NCBI RefSeq assembly: GCF_947387555.1
Contig: NZ_CANDNZ010000001.1
Span: 1,178,001 to 1,242,000 of the forward strand
Source of the DNA: Thalassomonas sp. RHCl1
GTDB taxonomy: Bacteria > Pseudomonadota > Gammaproteobacteria > Enterobacterales > Alteromonadaceae
Direction: 5' to 3'
DNA: 64,000 nucleotides
Below are positions 27,339 to 35,269 of this stretch, one piece after another (positions within the stretch are counted from its first letter, which is position 1; every line of letters begins with the position of its first letter). The notes under the pieces are model-generated. The model saw only the letters and a list, made by a program, of their open reading frames with translations, ran no database searches and was not told where the DNA came from. The translations under genes were made by a program, and so were the position numbers.

Positions 27339-29630
27339 TTAAAAGCTGTAACTGAGTGACAAGGCGACGGTTTCCGGGTCGCCGTAATAACCAATCAAGG
27401 TAGTGTCTCCCCCGAGTCCCGGGAGATAGCCGCCGTCATCATTCGGGGTGACAAAGGCATAGTTGCCCACCAGGTATTCTTTGTCTGTGATATTCTTCCA
27501 TTGTAAACTGGCCTGCCAGTGATCGTTATTGCTGTACCAGGTCAGTCCCAGGTTGGCTAAGCCGTAACCTTCCTGGGTTAACAGGTTGTCGGTGACGGTC
27601 AAGTCATAACTGCTGCGGTAATAATAATTGCCGTTGAAGACAAAGCTGCCGTACTGGCTGTCAAAATCATAGCTAAAGCCGAGGTTCATGGTGGTATTGG
27701 GGGTATTGCTGACGGTGAAGCTGTCGCTGATATCAATTTTATTGCCCTCTTCGTCATAGGACTTTACCTTGTCAAAGGAAGAGTCTATGGTGCCGATAGT
27801 GGCGAACAGGCTCAGGCTGTCGGTGGCGGCATACTGGAGTTCTATTTCCGCGCCGCTGGCATCGGATGTGCCGATATTGCCCAGGCGCTGGTTTAAGTCG
27901 GCAGCACTTTCTCCCGGCAGCACAGTGACAAATTGTCTGTCTTTGTGGTCCAGATAGAAGAGGGTAGCGTTGACCCGCAGGCTGTTAAACCACTCGCTTT
28001 TGATGCCGATTTCAAAGGAGTCTACCAGTTCCGGATCTGCGGCAGGCTCGGCCATTTCAGCCCTGGGGTTGAAGGTGCCCGATTTAAAGCCCTGGGCATA
28101 ACTGGCAAAAAGCATCATATCCCTGTGGTATTGGTACTCAAGGCCAAGTCGTGGGGTAAATCTGGACCAGGTTTCGGAGTCATCCAGTACGGTAGGTATA
28201 AAAGCATTGATGGTTGCCTCGTTGCGAATATATCCCGGCACCCAGCCGGAGTCCGGGTAGATGGTTTGGGTAATAACGCCATTTTTGACCAGGGCGTCTT
28301 TTTCTTCGCGGGTATACCTTGCCCCTAAGGTCATGGATAACTTATCGGTTAAATCATAACTGCCCTGGGCATAAATAGCGTAACTTTCGCTGTTATTACA
28401 GCCGCTTACTTCCCGGGTAAGTCCTTGCTCGCCGATAGCATTGCCCAGTACTTCCAATATGGCGTCAAAGGTGCCGCAGGACTCGCCGTCATAATAATAA
28501 AGACCGGATACCAGAGTGAGTTTGTCCGAGTTATAGTTAAGCTGGAATTCCTGGCTAAACTGTTCGTCGTCATAAATCGCCGGTACATCAAAGATACGCA
28601 AACTGGTATTGTCAAAGTCTATATTGGTGCGGGAGTCGCTTTCCCTGCGGGCAGTGGTGGACTTAAACGACCAGCTATCATTAATGTCATAAGTGACGGT
28701 CAGGCTCAGGCCCTCGGTTTCCACTTCGTTCCAGGTAGGTAAACTGGTATAAGAGTCGTAAACACTGTCGGGCACGGGGGCTTGAGTTAACAGGCTGGGT
28801 ATCAGGCGGTAACCCCCTTTGGCATTGGAGTCGTCGTCGGTTTTATCATAGTTGAGGCGGATAAAAAGCGCATCGCTTGGGCTGTATTCCAGTGTTAGCC
28901 TGCCGGCAAAGACATCTTTGTTGTAATTTTCCCTGTCCTGATTATCGAGATCTGAGGTGATAAACTCGCCAAAACCGTCGCGGGTGAGGCGGGCACCGGC
29001 AAACCCCAGGTAAAGCTCGTCATCTATTAAGGGCACTTGTCCGGAAATTTGCACGTCCCGGCGGGAGTAGTCTCCCACCGTAGTATTGATGCTAAACTCG
29101 CTCTCGCCGGTCATGGCCCGGGTTACATATTTAATGGCGCCCCCTATGGTATTTTTACCGTATAAAGAGCCCTGGGGACCGCGCAGGATTTCTACCCGCT
29201 CGACATCCAAAATATCCAGCACCGCTCCCTGGGGACGGGCGATATAAACATCATCGATATAGATACCGACTCCGGGCTCATAACCCCAGAGGGGATCTTC
29301 CTGGCCAACCCCGCGGATAAAGGCGGTTAAGGTGGAATTGGTGCCCCGGCTGCGCTGTAAAGTGGTATTTGGGGTGAATTGCTGGACCTCGGTCAGGATG
29401 CTGATCCCGTTTTGTGCCAACTGCTCGGCCCCGACAGAGGTGATGGAAACGGGCACTTGCTGCAGGTTTTCTACGGTTCTGCGTGCGGTAACTTCAATAT
29501 GCTCCAGCGAGCCTGTGGTGTCGTTATCGGCTGCACCGGATGCGGTTGGGGCGGCGGTTGCGAGGTTGCCGTTTAATGCGCCGGCAATTGCCAGGGCAAG
29601 ATAACACCGGGTTGATTTTAGCTGCTTCAT
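27339..29630 (-). CDS. TonB-dependent outer-membrane receptor
   Basis: The 763-residue protein has a signal peptide (cut near ATA, about residue 26) and an N-terminal TonB-box-like region (HIEVTARR). The plug domain includes QQVPVSITS and VERVEILRGPQGSLYGKNTIGG, and a 22-strand barrel ends in the C-terminal signature LSLSYSF. It belongs with the substrate-broad TBDRs common in marine Alteromonadales. The ligand cannot be read. It is divergent from the 3-hydroxybutyrate dehydrogenase gene and shares its 440-bp control region, which hints at a carbon substrate rather than iron. Confidence 0.93.
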   Translation of the reverse strand: MKQLKSTRCYLALAIAGALNGNLATAAPTASGAADNDTTGSLEHIEVTARRTVENLQQVPVSITSVGAEQLAQNGISILTEVQQFTPNTTLQRSRGTNSTLTAFIRGVGQEDPLWGYEPGVGIYIDDVYIARPQGAVLDILDVERVEILRGPQGSLYGKNTIGGAIKYVTRAMTGESEFSINTTVGDYSRRDVQISGQVPLIDDELYLGFAGARLTRDGFGEFITSDLDNQDRENYNKDVFAGRLTLEYSPSDALFIRLNYDKTDDDSNAKGGYRLIPSLLTQAPVPDSVYDSYTSLPTWNEVETEGLSLTVTYDINDSWSFKSTTARRESDSRTNIDFDNTSLRIFDVPAIYDDEQFSQEFQLNYNSDKLTLVSGLYYYDGESCGTFDAILEVLGNAIGEQGLTREVSGCNNSESYAIYAQGSYDLTDKLSMTLGARYTREEKDALVKNGVITQTIYPDSGWVPGYIRNEATINAFIPTVLDDSETWSRFTPRLGLEYQYHRDMMLFASYAQGFKSGTFNPRAEMAEPAADPELVDSFEIGIKSEWFNSLRVNATLFYLDHKDRQFVTVLPGESAADLNQRLGNIGTSDASGAEIELQYAATDSLSLFATIGTIDSSFDKVKSYDEEGNKIDISDSFTVSNTPNTTMNLGFSYDFDSQYGSFVFNGNYYYRSSYDLTVTDNLLTQEGYGLANLGLTWYSNNDHWQASLQWKNITDKEYLVGNYAFVTPNDDGGYLPGLGGDTTLIGYYGDPETVALSLSYSF

Positions 29631-30072
29631 TGCGATCCCTTTCCTTAGTGTTGGTGCCGATTTTTTCTATCGAAAAAAGCACCGGGTTATCAACATATTC
29701 CAGCATGTTTTTTGTAAAACTCTTATGACCACTTTTCCCAGATGTTTAATGGCTGCAGATATGTCTTTGTTAACTAACGACTCTAACGTAAAAAAGCGTA
29801 AAAACAATGTGTACTATAGTAGTATTTGGTCTCTCAGCCCTTTGCTTTACCATTTTTCCTGAATCAATACTGTTAATTAACTAAATACGGCTCTGTTTGC
29901 TTCGATATTGCCTTTCCTGCAAAAAATAGCATTAAATATCAGATTTTACTTGAAATTATATCAATGTCCGCTTAACTGATTTTTGATCCGTTAAGGAAAA
30001 GAGCTGAGAAAACGGGATAAATAGCAGGGAGTGTCACCTGGTGACATCATTAATTAACACAGGAGTGTGGAT
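29631..30072. other. Divergent control region between TBDR and bdhA-like gene
   Basis: 442 bp without a gene. It contains a small hairpin TTTTTTC/GAAAAAA (29661-29678) close to the TBDR start and an inverted repeat CTTAAC (29971-29976)/GTTAAG (29990-29995). A palindrome at 30032-30046 is described separately. Promoters for both divergent genes must lie here. I could not assign -35/-10 boxes with confidence. Confidence 0.5.
30032..30046. promoter_or_regulatory. Palindromic operator candidate before bdhA
   Basis: TGTCACC-T-GGTGACA is a perfect 7-bp inverted repeat with a one-base spacer, 26 bases upstream of the ATG at 30073. The spacing suits a dimeric repressor site in the 5' UTR. The regulator is unknown. 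Confidence 0.45.
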
Positions 30073-30831
30073 ATGAACAATAAAATAGCTGTTGTCACCG
30101 GCGGCGCCAGTGGTATTGGTTTTGCCGCCGCCAAAGCCTTATCAGAAGCCAACCATACCGTCGTGATTGCAGATTTATCCAAAGAGCTGGGGTTAGCTGC
30201 CGCGGAAGAGCTCGATTGTGATTTCGTTCAGGCAGACTTATCTTCAGCCAAGGATAATTTCAGGTTAATTGAATCTACGGCGGAATCGCATGGCAGTGTC
30301 GATGTGCTGGTCAATAATGCCGGTTTTCAGCATGTCTGTCAGCTGGCTAACTTTCCCGAAGATACCTGGGAAAAGATGCTGGCTGTGATGCTCACTTCCC
30401 CCTTCCTGCTGACTAAGTATGCCTGGCCTTATATGAAGAAAAAGGGCTGGGGCCGGGTGATTAATATTGCCTCGGTACACGGCATGATAGCCTCCCCCTA
30501 TAAATCAGCCTATATCAGCGCCAAACATGGCTTGTTGGGACTCACGAAAACCGCGGCGCTGGAGGGAGGAGAGCATGGCATTACCGTCAATGCCATTTGT
30601 CCTGCTTACGTAAAAACCCCTCTCGTGGATAAGCAGATATTGGCACAGGCACTGAACAATAATATGTCACCGGATGATGTGATTTCTGAGGTGATGCTGA
30701 AAAATGCCGCCATCAAGAAATTAATCGAACCGGAGGAGGTCGGGGCATTTGTCGCCTATCTTGCCAGCGATATTGCCCGCTCATTTACCGGAGCAAGCCT
30801 GGCACTGGATTTAGGCTGGACTGCCCAATAG
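30073..30831 (+). CDS. bdhA: 3-Hydroxybutyrate dehydrogenase (SDR family)
   Basis: The ATG at 30073 has AGGAG seven bases upstream. A GTG at 30067 is too close to that site. The 252-residue protein has the SDR cofactor motif TGGASGIG, NNAG, the catalytic S (NIASVHG), and YISAK (Tyr and Lys). It also has blocks typical of D-3-hydroxybutyrate dehydrogenase: VMLTSPFLLTKYAWPYMK, KHGLLGLTKTAALE and a C-terminal DLGWTAQ. The enzyme interconverts 3-hydroxybutyrate and acetoacetate with NAD. A PHB-depolymerase-like esterase and the CrbS/R-like pair nearby support a role in polyhydroxybutyrate or short-chain acid catabolism. The 3' end is repeated downstream. Confidence 0.92.
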   Translation: MNNKIAVVTGGASGIGFAAAKALSEANHTVVIADLSKELGLAAAEELDCDFVQADLSSAKDNFRLIESTAESHGSVDVLVNNAGFQHVCQLANFPEDTWEKMLAVMLTSPFLLTKYAWPYMKKKGWGRVINIASVHGMIASPYKSAYISAKHGLLGLTKTAALEGGEHGITVNAICPAYVKTPLVDKQILAQALNNNMSPDDVISEVMLKNAAIKKLIEPEEVGAFVAYLASDIARSFTGASLALDLGWTAQ

Positions 30832-31023
30832 CATTTGTCGGTTATCTCTAAGCCAGGCAAGCAACATTGCCCGTTCATTTACCGGGGCAAGCCTGGCACT
30901 GGATTTAGGCTGGACTGCCCAATAGCATTTGTCGGTTATCTTTGAGCCAGGCAAGCAACATCGCCTGTTTGTTTATCGGGACAAATCTGGCATTGGATTT
31001 GGGCCGGATTGCCCAATAGCTTT
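30772..31023 (+). repeat. Three 94-bp tandem copies covering the 3' end of bdhA
   Basis: Copy 1 (30772-30865) contains the last 20 codons and stop of the dehydrogenase gene. Copy 2 (30866-30959) is nearly identical. Copy 3 (from 30960, incomplete) is clearly more diverged. The period is 94 bp, not a multiple of three, and the copies follow the stop, so they are non-coding duplicates. Each ends with a partial TGCCCAATAGC, the original stop region. Confidence 0.9.
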
Positions 31024-31059
31024 AGCGGCGCTAACGGTTTATTAGACAGCAAGAAAGTA

Positions 31060-31084
31060 AAAAGCCCGCGAGGCGGGCTATTTT
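31060..31084. terminator. Bidirectional terminator
   Basis: AGCCCGC (31063-31069)/GCGGGCT (31073-31079) with loop GAG and A/T runs on both sides. It serves the bdhA transcript and the convergent PEP-CTERM gene. Confidence 0.85.
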
Positions 31085-31145
31085 ACGTGTGTTATTAGTT
31101 TTATTATTTACTTGGAGTTATTAGCGTCTTTGAGGATAACAGCAT

Positions 31146-31733
31146 TTAAGATTGAATTTTCCTGCGTCGGAAAATACCTAAGCCGGTCAGGGCTAAAGCA
31201 AAAATTGCCAGAGTTTCCGGCTCAGGCACATCGCCGTGGCGGGTGATCAGATCAATGTGTAAATGCATATCATTGGTGACTTGGGTTTCCGGTAAGGAGA
31301 AGTGTACGCTGTGTGCCCCCCAATCCGTGAGCACTCCGCTCATATTGGTGATGACATCAATACCGACAATCTCCCCGTCCATCAAACTGCCATCTGCATG
31401 ACGCCAGTCGAGGTCGGTTAACCAAAAGTCCAGGTAACCCTGGCCGTCACAAGTGAACCAGCCGCAATAGGGACCATTATCGAAGGTCACCCAAATAGAC
31501 TCGGCACTTATGTCTATGCTGATGGAATTTTGGAAATTAAAGTAATCGGGATATTCTACATCGGCGCCGACTATGGCAGGCATCTCGCCATTGCCTTCAC
31601 ATGCCGGCTCAGGAGAGCCGCCGCTTTGCATACAGGATAAGAGAACTTCGTCACCCATTAACGATGCTGAGGCGGTTGCTCCCCAGCATAAAACCGTTGC
31701 GGTGAATAGATAAGCTAATAGTTTTTTCATCAT
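31146..31733 (-). CDS. PEP-CTERM sorted secreted protein, paralogue 1
   Basis: The 195-residue protein has a signal peptide (ASAS, about residue 23), a beta-rich domain with conserved cysteine pairs (LSCMQSGGS, CGWFTCDGQ) and the block VEYPDYFNFQNSISIDI. The C-terminal sorting signal is PEP (VPEPETL), then a hydrophobic helix and FRRRK. PEP-CTERM proteins are cleaved and transferred by exosortase XrtA during export to the surface or the exopolysaccharide matrix. No exosortase is in the window. It is one of three tandem paralogues, each in its own transcription unit with a -24/-12 promoter and terminator. The function of the globular domain is unknown. Confidence 0.88.
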   Translation of the reverse strand: MMKKLLAYLFTATVLCWGATASASLMGDEVLLSCMQSGGSPEPACEGNGEMPAIVGADVEYPDYFNFQNSISIDISAESIWVTFDNGPYCGWFTCDGQGYLDFWLTDLDWRHADGSLMDGEIVGIDVITNMSGVLTDWGAHSVHFSLPETQVTNDMHLHIDLITRHGDVPEPETLAIFALALTGLGIFRRRKIQS

Positions 31734-31793
31734 TATTTCCTCGATATAAATCTTCAGTAAATAAGACAGCTCTGTACGAGCAAACAGGTAGCA

Positions 31794-31809
31794 GCAGGTA
31801 TTAAGCCAA
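31794..31809 (-). promoter_or_regulatory. Sigma-54 (-24/-12) promoter of PEP-CTERM 1
   Basis: On the minus strand the site reads TTGGCTTAATACCTGC, with GG and GC separated by ten bases as the sigma-54 consensus requires. It lies about 60 bases upstream of the ATG. The same 16-mer, with two variable bases, precedes both paralogues. Confidence 0.75.
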
Positions 31810-31966
31810 GATAATATTTATCAGCTAAATCTGTATCTTATAGACGGCAAATTTAAGGTGTTTAGAAAATCGACAGTGAAGTGTATAAAAAATGGACAGT
31901 TTGAGACATTTCTTCGATATAAATCTTCAGTAAATAAGATAGCTCTGTACGAGCACACAGGTAATA

Positions 31967-31982
31967 GCAGGTATTCAGTCAA
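31967..31982 (-). promoter_or_regulatory. Degenerate -24/-12 element in the duplicated promoter
   Basis: TTGACTGAATACCTGC is the equivalent of the promoter at 31794 but with GA instead of the key GG. It is probably inactive. Confidence 0.5.
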
Positions 31983-32124
31983 GATAATGTTTATCAGTTA
32001 AACCTGTATATTATAGACGGCAAATTTAAGGTGTTTAGAAAATTGACATTGAGCTGTGTGAAAAATATACAGTTTAGGGCGGGAGTTGAGGGAAATTCGA
32101 CCTTTTGTCGAGGGGGGTTTTTAA

Positions 32125-32150
32125 GAGAAAAGCCCGCAATGGCGGGCTGT
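32125..32150 (-). terminator. Terminator of PEP-CTERM 2
   Basis: AGCCCGC (32131-32137)/GCGGGCT (32142-32148), followed on the minus strand by TTTTCTCTT. It is 29 bases past the stop. Confidence 0.8.
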
Positions 32151-32176
32151 ATATTTTCTGTAGTCTTCTTTGACTA

Positions 32177-32785
32177 TTAAAGTAAGGAATGAACTTTTCT
32201 GCGGCGGTAATAAAGTAAACCAGCCAGCGCTAAAGTTAATAAAACCAAGCTGCCCGGCTCAGGAACGCCGGTGTCGTCATTTCTTCTTAATTGCCCGGTA
32301 TCATTACTGGTGACTAAACCTATATGGAGGAACATATCGCTGGTGACTCTTGTTTCCGGCAGGGCAATATGGACACTGTGATCGGTGAATCCCGTTTTTA
32401 CTCCTGTCATATTGGTGGTGATATCTAAACTTACCAGTTTGTTATCTATGATATCCAGCCAGTCGAGATCGTATAACCAAAACTCTAAAAAGTCACCGTC
32501 ATCGCAAGTAAACCAGCCACAATACGGACCACCATCAAAAGCCAACCAGATTGAATCAGCGTTTATATCAATACTGAGGGAGTTTTTGAAATTAAAGTAA
32601 TCGGGATACTCAATATCTTCACCCACTATGGCCGGAATGTCGCTGTTGCCTTCACACAATGGATGGTCACTGCCGCCAGCTTGCATACAGGATAAAAATA
32701 TTTCATCTCCTATTAAAGAGGCTGAGGTATGAGCCCCAAAAAAATATAGACCCAGGGTTAAAACAAGAGATATTAACTTCTTCAT
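32177..32785 (-). CDS. PEP-CTERM sorted secreted protein, paralogue 2
   Basis: The 202-residue protein has the same plan as its neighbours: signal peptide (cut near HTSAS), LSCMQAGGSDHPLCEGN, IEYPDYFNFKNSLSIDI, CGWFTCDDGD, and VPEPGSL plus a hydrophobic helix and YYRRRK. This copy has an extra polar linker (GQLRRNDDTG) before the sorting signal. GAGGAAG precedes the ATG. It is transcribed alone from its own -24/-12 element. Divergence between the copies is substantial, so the duplications are old, unlike the recent-looking promoter duplication upstream of paralogue 1. Confidence 0.87.
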   Translation of the reverse strand: MKKLISLVLTLGLYFFGAHTSASLIGDEIFLSCMQAGGSDHPLCEGNSDIPAIVGEDIEYPDYFNFKNSLSIDINADSIWLAFDGGPYCGWFTCDDGDFLEFWLYDLDWLDIIDNKLVSLDITTNMTGVKTGFTDHSVHIALPETRVTSDMFLHIGLVTSNDTGQLRRNDDTGVPEPGSLVLLTLALAGLLYYRRRKVHSLL

Positions 32786-32841
32786 AATAACTTCCTCTTA
32801 ACTTGCTGTTGTAATGATATGGGGCAAAGCTAGAACAACCT

Positions 32842-32857
32842 GCAGAAATTAAGCCAA
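32842..32857 (-). promoter_or_regulatory. Sigma-54 (-24/-12) promoter of PEP-CTERM 2
   Basis: The minus strand reads TTGGCTTAATTTCTGC, with GG-N10-GC spacing, about 57 bases before the ATG. The remaining roughly 300 bases up to the next terminator hold no gene and presumably the activator sites. Confidence 0.75.
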
Positions 32858-33154
32858 AAAAGATTGTCGGGAAAAACAGGCAAGGCTATTGTTATTTAAT
32901 GTCATTCGGGCTAATGAAAATTATCACTTTCAGCCTTGTTATATATGGCTTTTAAGAAAAACTATTCACAATAGGTGATTTGAAATAACAGTCTTTCTAC
33001 CTGCTTTGTTAAAGTGAATATTTTTATAGTGCAGCAGGTTACTGGTTATTGGTTTGCACATTAAAAAAAAGTTTTTGCTCGTTTAAGGTGCAACTTCTTG
33101 ATGAAAGCTTATCGTAACACGGGAGTCAGTTAATTGGAGTCAGGTGTGTAGATA

Positions 33155-33179
33155 TAAAAAAGCTCGCCAGGGCGAGCTT
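33155..33179 (-). terminator. Terminator of PEP-CTERM 3
   Basis: AGCTCGCC (33161-33168)/GGCGAGCT (33171-33178), followed on the minus strand by TTTTTATATC. Confidence 0.85.
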
Positions 33180-33206
33180 AGTTGTCAGGTGGTTGTCTGG
33201 ACTTTA

Positions 33207-33809
33207 TTACTTGGTTACGACAGATTTTTTTCGTCTGTTATAAGCTAATCCTGACAGAGTTAAAGCAAATAAAACCAAGGTGCCTGGCTCAGGAACGTCG
33301 ACATCAGGGTCGGCTATCAGGTTATCATGGTCGGTTATCAGGTTAATATGGAGAAACATACTGCTGTCTACGTCGGTTTCCGGTAAGGCAAAGTGTACGC
33401 TGTGATCGCCGTATCCGGTTTGTACGCCTGTCATATTGGTGATGACGTCTATACCGGTAATAATAGCATCGGGCATATCAACCCAGTGAAGATCTGTTAA
33501 CCAGAATTCTAATAAGCCCTGGCCGTCGCAGGTGAACCAGCCGCAGAAAGGACCGTTATCAAAGGTTACCCAGATAGAATTAGCGTTGACGTCGATACTG
33601 AGGGAATTTTCGAAATTAAAATAGTCGGGGTATTCGACATCGGCACCGACTGTGGCCGGCAGGGCACCGTTACCTTCACAGAGTTCATGATCTGAACCAC
33701 TTGATTGCATACAAGTTAAAAAGACTTCATCGCCCATTAAAGATGCAGAAGCGCTTGCTCCCCAAAGTAAAACAGTGACGGTTAAAACAAGAGATATTAA
33801 CTTCTTCAT
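33207..33809 (-). CDS. PEP-CTERM sorted secreted protein, paralogue 3
   Basis: The 200-residue protein has a signal peptide (ASAS), LTCMQSSGSDHELCEGN, VEYPDYFNFENSLSIDV, CGWFTCDGQ, and a VPEPGTL sorting signal with a hydrophobic helix and NRRKK. It differs most from the others in the repeated DHDNLIADPDVD linker before the signal. The conserved cysteines match those of both paralogues. It is first in the series and has its own -24/-12 promoter and terminator. Three independently controlled copies suggest dosage or surface variation rather than a single operon product. Confidence 0.87.
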   Translation of the reverse strand: MKKLISLVLTVTVLLWGASASASLMGDEVFLTCMQSSGSDHELCEGNGALPATVGADVEYPDYFNFENSLSIDVNANSIWVTFDNGPFCGWFTCDGQGLLEFWLTDLHWVDMPDAIITGIDVITNMTGVQTGYGDHSVHFALPETDVDSSMFLHINLITDHDNLIADPDVDVPEPGTLVLFALTLSGLAYNRRKKSVVTK

Positions 33810-33870
33810 AATAACTTCCTCAGGTATAACTTTAGTAAATGAGTGCCGGTTGGCGTATAGGGAGGAAATT

Positions 33871-33886
33871 GCAGATATTAAGCCAA
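33871..33886 (-). promoter_or_regulatory. Sigma-54 (-24/-12) promoter of PEP-CTERM 3
   Basis: The minus strand reads TTGGCTTAATATCTGC, with GG-N10-GC spacing, about 62 bases before the ATG. Confidence 0.75.
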
Positions 33887-33949
33887 CAATGATTTTTACA
33901 TAAAAATCTATGACTTATGAGTGATGTGTAAAGTTTGATGATTATGGTT

Positions 33950-33966
33950 GTATAAAAAACAGACAG
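33950..33966 (-). promoter_or_regulatory. Candidate upstream activator element of PEP-CTERM 3
   Basis: GTATAAAAAACAGACAG is nearly identical to GTATAAAAAATGGACAG at 31883-31899, upstream of PEP-CTERM 1. Both lie about 65-75 bases beyond the -24 element, where enhancer-binding proteins usually bind. Confidence 0.4.
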
Positions 33967-34013
33967 GGAAATGTCGTCTGATCTGGGAGCCGGTGAATGT
34001 TTTTACAAGAGTC

Positions 34014-34040
34014 CAGCCCATAAAAACTGGCTATGGGCTG
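34014..34040 (-). terminator. Hairpin after the PHB-depolymerase-like gene
   Basis: CAGCCCATA (34014-34022) pairs with TATGGGCTG (34032-34040) around nine bases. It is 33 bases past the stop. No U-tract follows, so strength is uncertain. Confidence 0.55.
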
Positions 34041-34073
34041 ATGTGTTACTTGTTCTTGCCGGAAAAATCAGGA

Positions 34074-35051
34074 TTATAATTGCCAAAATTTTGCAATTTC
34101 GGTGACGGCTGATAAAGGGGCCGCCAACATGTAGTCTGCCGGGGGAGTCTGTTTAGGGGTTACCGGTAATCCGTGTTTAAGGTTGAGCATTTCAACCTGT
34201 TTTACCAATATTTCATTTTTGTTATTACGCCATTCTCTGATCAGGTATTCATCATGTTCTATGGTGTTATTGGCCTGTGTTATACCGTTTAATCCTGCCC
34301 ATTGTTGTGCCAGTACCGTGGCGTTTTTCGGATTTACTACGGTATCTTTTGTCCCGGACCAGATGGTGAGCCTGGGCCACTTGCTTCGCTTGGGATGCTG
34401 CTGTAATACGATATCGATAAATTCCTGGGTACTTTTACCTGGGCCGCTTTTCATACAGGCGATGGCTTTGATTAAATTGCTGGCACATTGATAGGGTAAA
34501 CCGCCTATGATGGCGCCCGCGGTAAACAAGTCAGGATAATTAGCCAATAAAGCCGCTGTCATGGCGCCCCCGGCGGATAAACCGGCAATGAAAACTTCGC
34601 TGGCTTGGTACTTTTTTTGGCTGTAGGTGATCATATTAAACAGGGATAACATTTCTCCGGAATGTTTGCTGATATCATTTTGGGAAAACCAGTTGAAGCA
34701 GTTGGCGACATTATTGGTTTTTTGTTGTTCAGGTAACAACAAAATGGCATTTTTTTCCCGGGCCAGTGTTCCCATACCGCTGTCACCGGCAAAGATTTTC
34801 GCTTCCTGGACACAGCCATGCAGCAACACCACCAGCTTGGCCCCCTTCGGCTGGCTGGGGAGCTGGATATAGGCCTTTAACTCCCCGGGGTTATCGCCAA
34901 AGTTTTCCAGTGCAGTTATTCCCTGGTGCCCTGAGGCAGCTGAGGGTAAATAAAAAGCTAAAACCGGCTTTGGCCAAATAGTGCAGGCCGCGACATACAG
35001 GGTGCAGAGAAAAAGAAGATTTAATATTTGCCCGTGGGAGATTTTGTTCAT
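34074..35051 (-). CDS. Secreted PHB-depolymerase-family esterase
   Basis: The 325-residue protein has a signal peptide (cut near VLAF, about residue 32), the block LVVLLHGCVQ (oxyanion), and the nucleophile elbow GLSAGG (S159). NCFNWFSQNDISKHSGE and GGLPYQCA are typical of the Esterase_phb family. A conserved cysteine pair is consistent with export. Members degrade polyhydroxyalkanoate or feruloyl/acetyl polysaccharide esters outside the cell. No substrate-binding domain is attached, so activity on solid PHB is uncertain. The bdhA-like gene 3 kb away would take the 3-hydroxybutyrate released. Confidence 0.85.
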   Translation of the reverse strand: MNKISHGQILNLLFLCTLYVAACTIWPKPVLAFYLPSAASGHQGITALENFGDNPGELKAYIQLPSQPKGAKLVVLLHGCVQEAKIFAGDSGMGTLAREKNAILLLPEQQKTNNVANCFNWFSQNDISKHSGEMLSLFNMITYSQKKYQASEVFIAGLSAGGAMTAALLANYPDLFTAGAIIGGLPYQCASNLIKAIACMKSGPGKSTQEFIDIVLQQHPKRSKWPRLTIWSGTKDTVVNPKNATVLAQQWAGLNGITQANNTIEHDEYLIREWRNNKNEILVKQVEMLNLKHGLPVTPKQTPPADYMLAAPLSAVTEIAKFWQL

Positions 35052-35269
35052 GGCATATTCCTTTAAAACCTGAGGTAGCTTTTATCATGACGGCTAACAC
35101 GGTTTTTAGGCAATGCTACTTTAGTTCCTTTTGGCTATTTTTTGTCTCGCCCGGGCGCCTGCCGTGTTTTTTGGGGATGCACAAGGGCTTGCGGGACAAA
35201 AGTAGCATGTCGTTTTTTGGCATCAGGGATTAGAGTCAATGGGATGATTTATTTTAAAGGAAGAAAATA

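Larger units (their letters stand above)
31741..32080 (-). repeat. Tandem duplication (173-bp period) of the PEP-CTERM 1 promoter region
   Basis: Copy 1 starts at 31741 and copy 2 at 31914, both with TCGATATAAATCTTCAGTAA. Nearly the whole unit repeats with scattered substitutions, up to about 32080. Copy 1 keeps an intact -24/-12 element; in copy 2 the -24 GG has become GA. No gene lies in this stretch. Confidence 0.9.

Noticed and set aside
30772-31023. A CRISPR-like array
   Set aside because: The repeats are contiguous 94-bp units derived from the bdhA end, without unique spacers.
31741-32080. An insertion sequence footprint
   Set aside because: The duplicated unit has no terminal inverted repeats or transposase, and simple tandem duplication explains it.
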